From Candidatus Zixiibacteriota bacterium (GTDB taxonomy: Bacteria > Zixibacteria > MSB-5A5 > GN15 > JAAZOE01), in contig JAQVRW010000191.1 of assembly GCA_028700875.1 (NCBI GenBank), positions 1 through 6,157 on the forward strand: a stretch of DNA of 6,157 bases, in the 5' to 3' direction. Shown piece after piece: positions 5,748-6,157 of the stretch (positions within the stretch are counted from its first letter, which is position 1; every line of letters begins with the position of its first letter). The position numbers and the translations under genes were made by a program. The notes under the pieces were generated by a model that was not told where the DNA came from, made no database searches, and saw nothing but the letters and a program-made list of their open reading frames with translations.

Positions 5748-6157
5748 ATGAATTTCGACAAATACACGACCAAGGCGGCGGAAGCTGTCCAGGGGGCCAT
5801 GCAGTTGGTCGGCCGGTTATCGCATCAAACCATTACCCCCTTGCATCTGCTGTTGGTGCTGGTTGAGCAAAAGGGCGGACTCATCCCCACCATTTTGGAG
5901 AAGATGGAACGCCACCCGGAGATGGTCGTCGGGCGGGTCAAAGACGAGTTGAAGAAAATTCCCCAGGTTTCCGGCGGGGGAGGGCCGTACCTGGCGCCCG
6001 AAACCCAAAAGGTGTTCGACCAGGCCGAAACTGAAGCGGCCCAGCTTCGCGACGAATACATCTCGACCGAGCATTTGTTTCTGGCGTTGTCGGAACGCCC
6101 GGAAGTGGCCAAAATAATCAACCTGACCCGCGACGACATCCTGAAGGTATTGGCCGG
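5748..6157 (+). CDS. clpB: ATP-dependent chaperone ClpB, N-terminal part (3' end beyond window)
   Basis: ClpB is a cytosolic hexameric AAA+ disaggregase that works with DnaK/DnaJ/GrpE to rescue aggregated proteins after heat or other stress. Only the first 136 codons are in the window. They cover the Clp N domain (two related repeats): MNFDKYTTKAAEAVQ, then HQTITPLHLLLVLVEQKGGL, the KIPQVSGGGGPYLAPE segment typical of ClpB, KVFDQAETEA, and DEYISTEHLFLALSE. The SGGGG linker and the MNFDKYTTKA start point to ClpB rather than ClpA or ClpC. The AAA+ modules, the middle coiled-coil domain and the C-terminus would follow beyond the edge. It is transcribed divergently from the QueG-like operon and shares its upstream region. 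Confidence 0.93.
   Translation, partial: MNFDKYTTKAAEAVQGAMQLVGRLSHQTITPLHLLLVLVEQKGGLIPTILEKMERHPEMVVGRVKDELKKIPQVSGGGGPYLAPETQKVFDQAETEAAQLRDEYISTEHLFLALSERPEVAKIINLTRDDILKVLA

Overview
The window looks like chromosomal DNA from a diderm (Gram-negative) bacterium of moderately high GC. The gene set (a signal-peptide protein ending in an Omp85/BamA-like outer-membrane barrel, murA, a DUF4416 protein, a short QueG-like iron-sulfur protein, clpB) fits uncultivated FCB-group lineages such as Zixibacteria or relatives. That placement is inference from family distribution as I recall it; nothing in the window proves it.

Layout: four genes lie head to tail on the minus strand. In transcription order they are a QueG-like [4Fe-4S] protein (5538 to 4834), a DUF4416 protein (4856 to 4314, overlapping the previous gene by 23 nt), murA (4265 to 3003), and a very large exported protein (2982 to beyond position 1; its C-terminus is outside the window). 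Gaps are -23, 48 and 20 nt, so they probably form one operon. It would be driven by a good TTGACA-18-TACTAT promoter just before the QueG-like gene, with a possible internal promoter before murA. On the plus strand, clpB starts at 5748 and runs off the right edge. The 209-nt divergent intergenic region (5539-5747) holds the regulatory signals: a 16-bp perfect-arm dyad, two 11-bp direct repeats 20 bp apart, and the promoter candidates.

The most interesting object is the large protein, of which 994 residues are visible. It joins a signal peptide, a HEXXH...E gluzincin metallopeptidase domain, a six-repeat TolB/PD40-type beta-propeller, a low-complexity linker with DT pentapeptide repeats, and the start of a BamA/TamA-like beta-barrel. 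In effect it merges functions that Proteobacteria keep on separate envelope proteins (BepA-like protease, TolB-like propeller, Omp85-like barrel). Its place directly behind murA suggests an envelope-biogenesis setting. The QueG-like/DUF4416 pair has no assigned role that I can read from sequence.

No RNA genes, CRISPR arrays, insertion sequences, attachment sites or convincing rho-independent terminators were seen. Only one gene-free stretch exceeds 100 bases (5539-5747), and it is described below.
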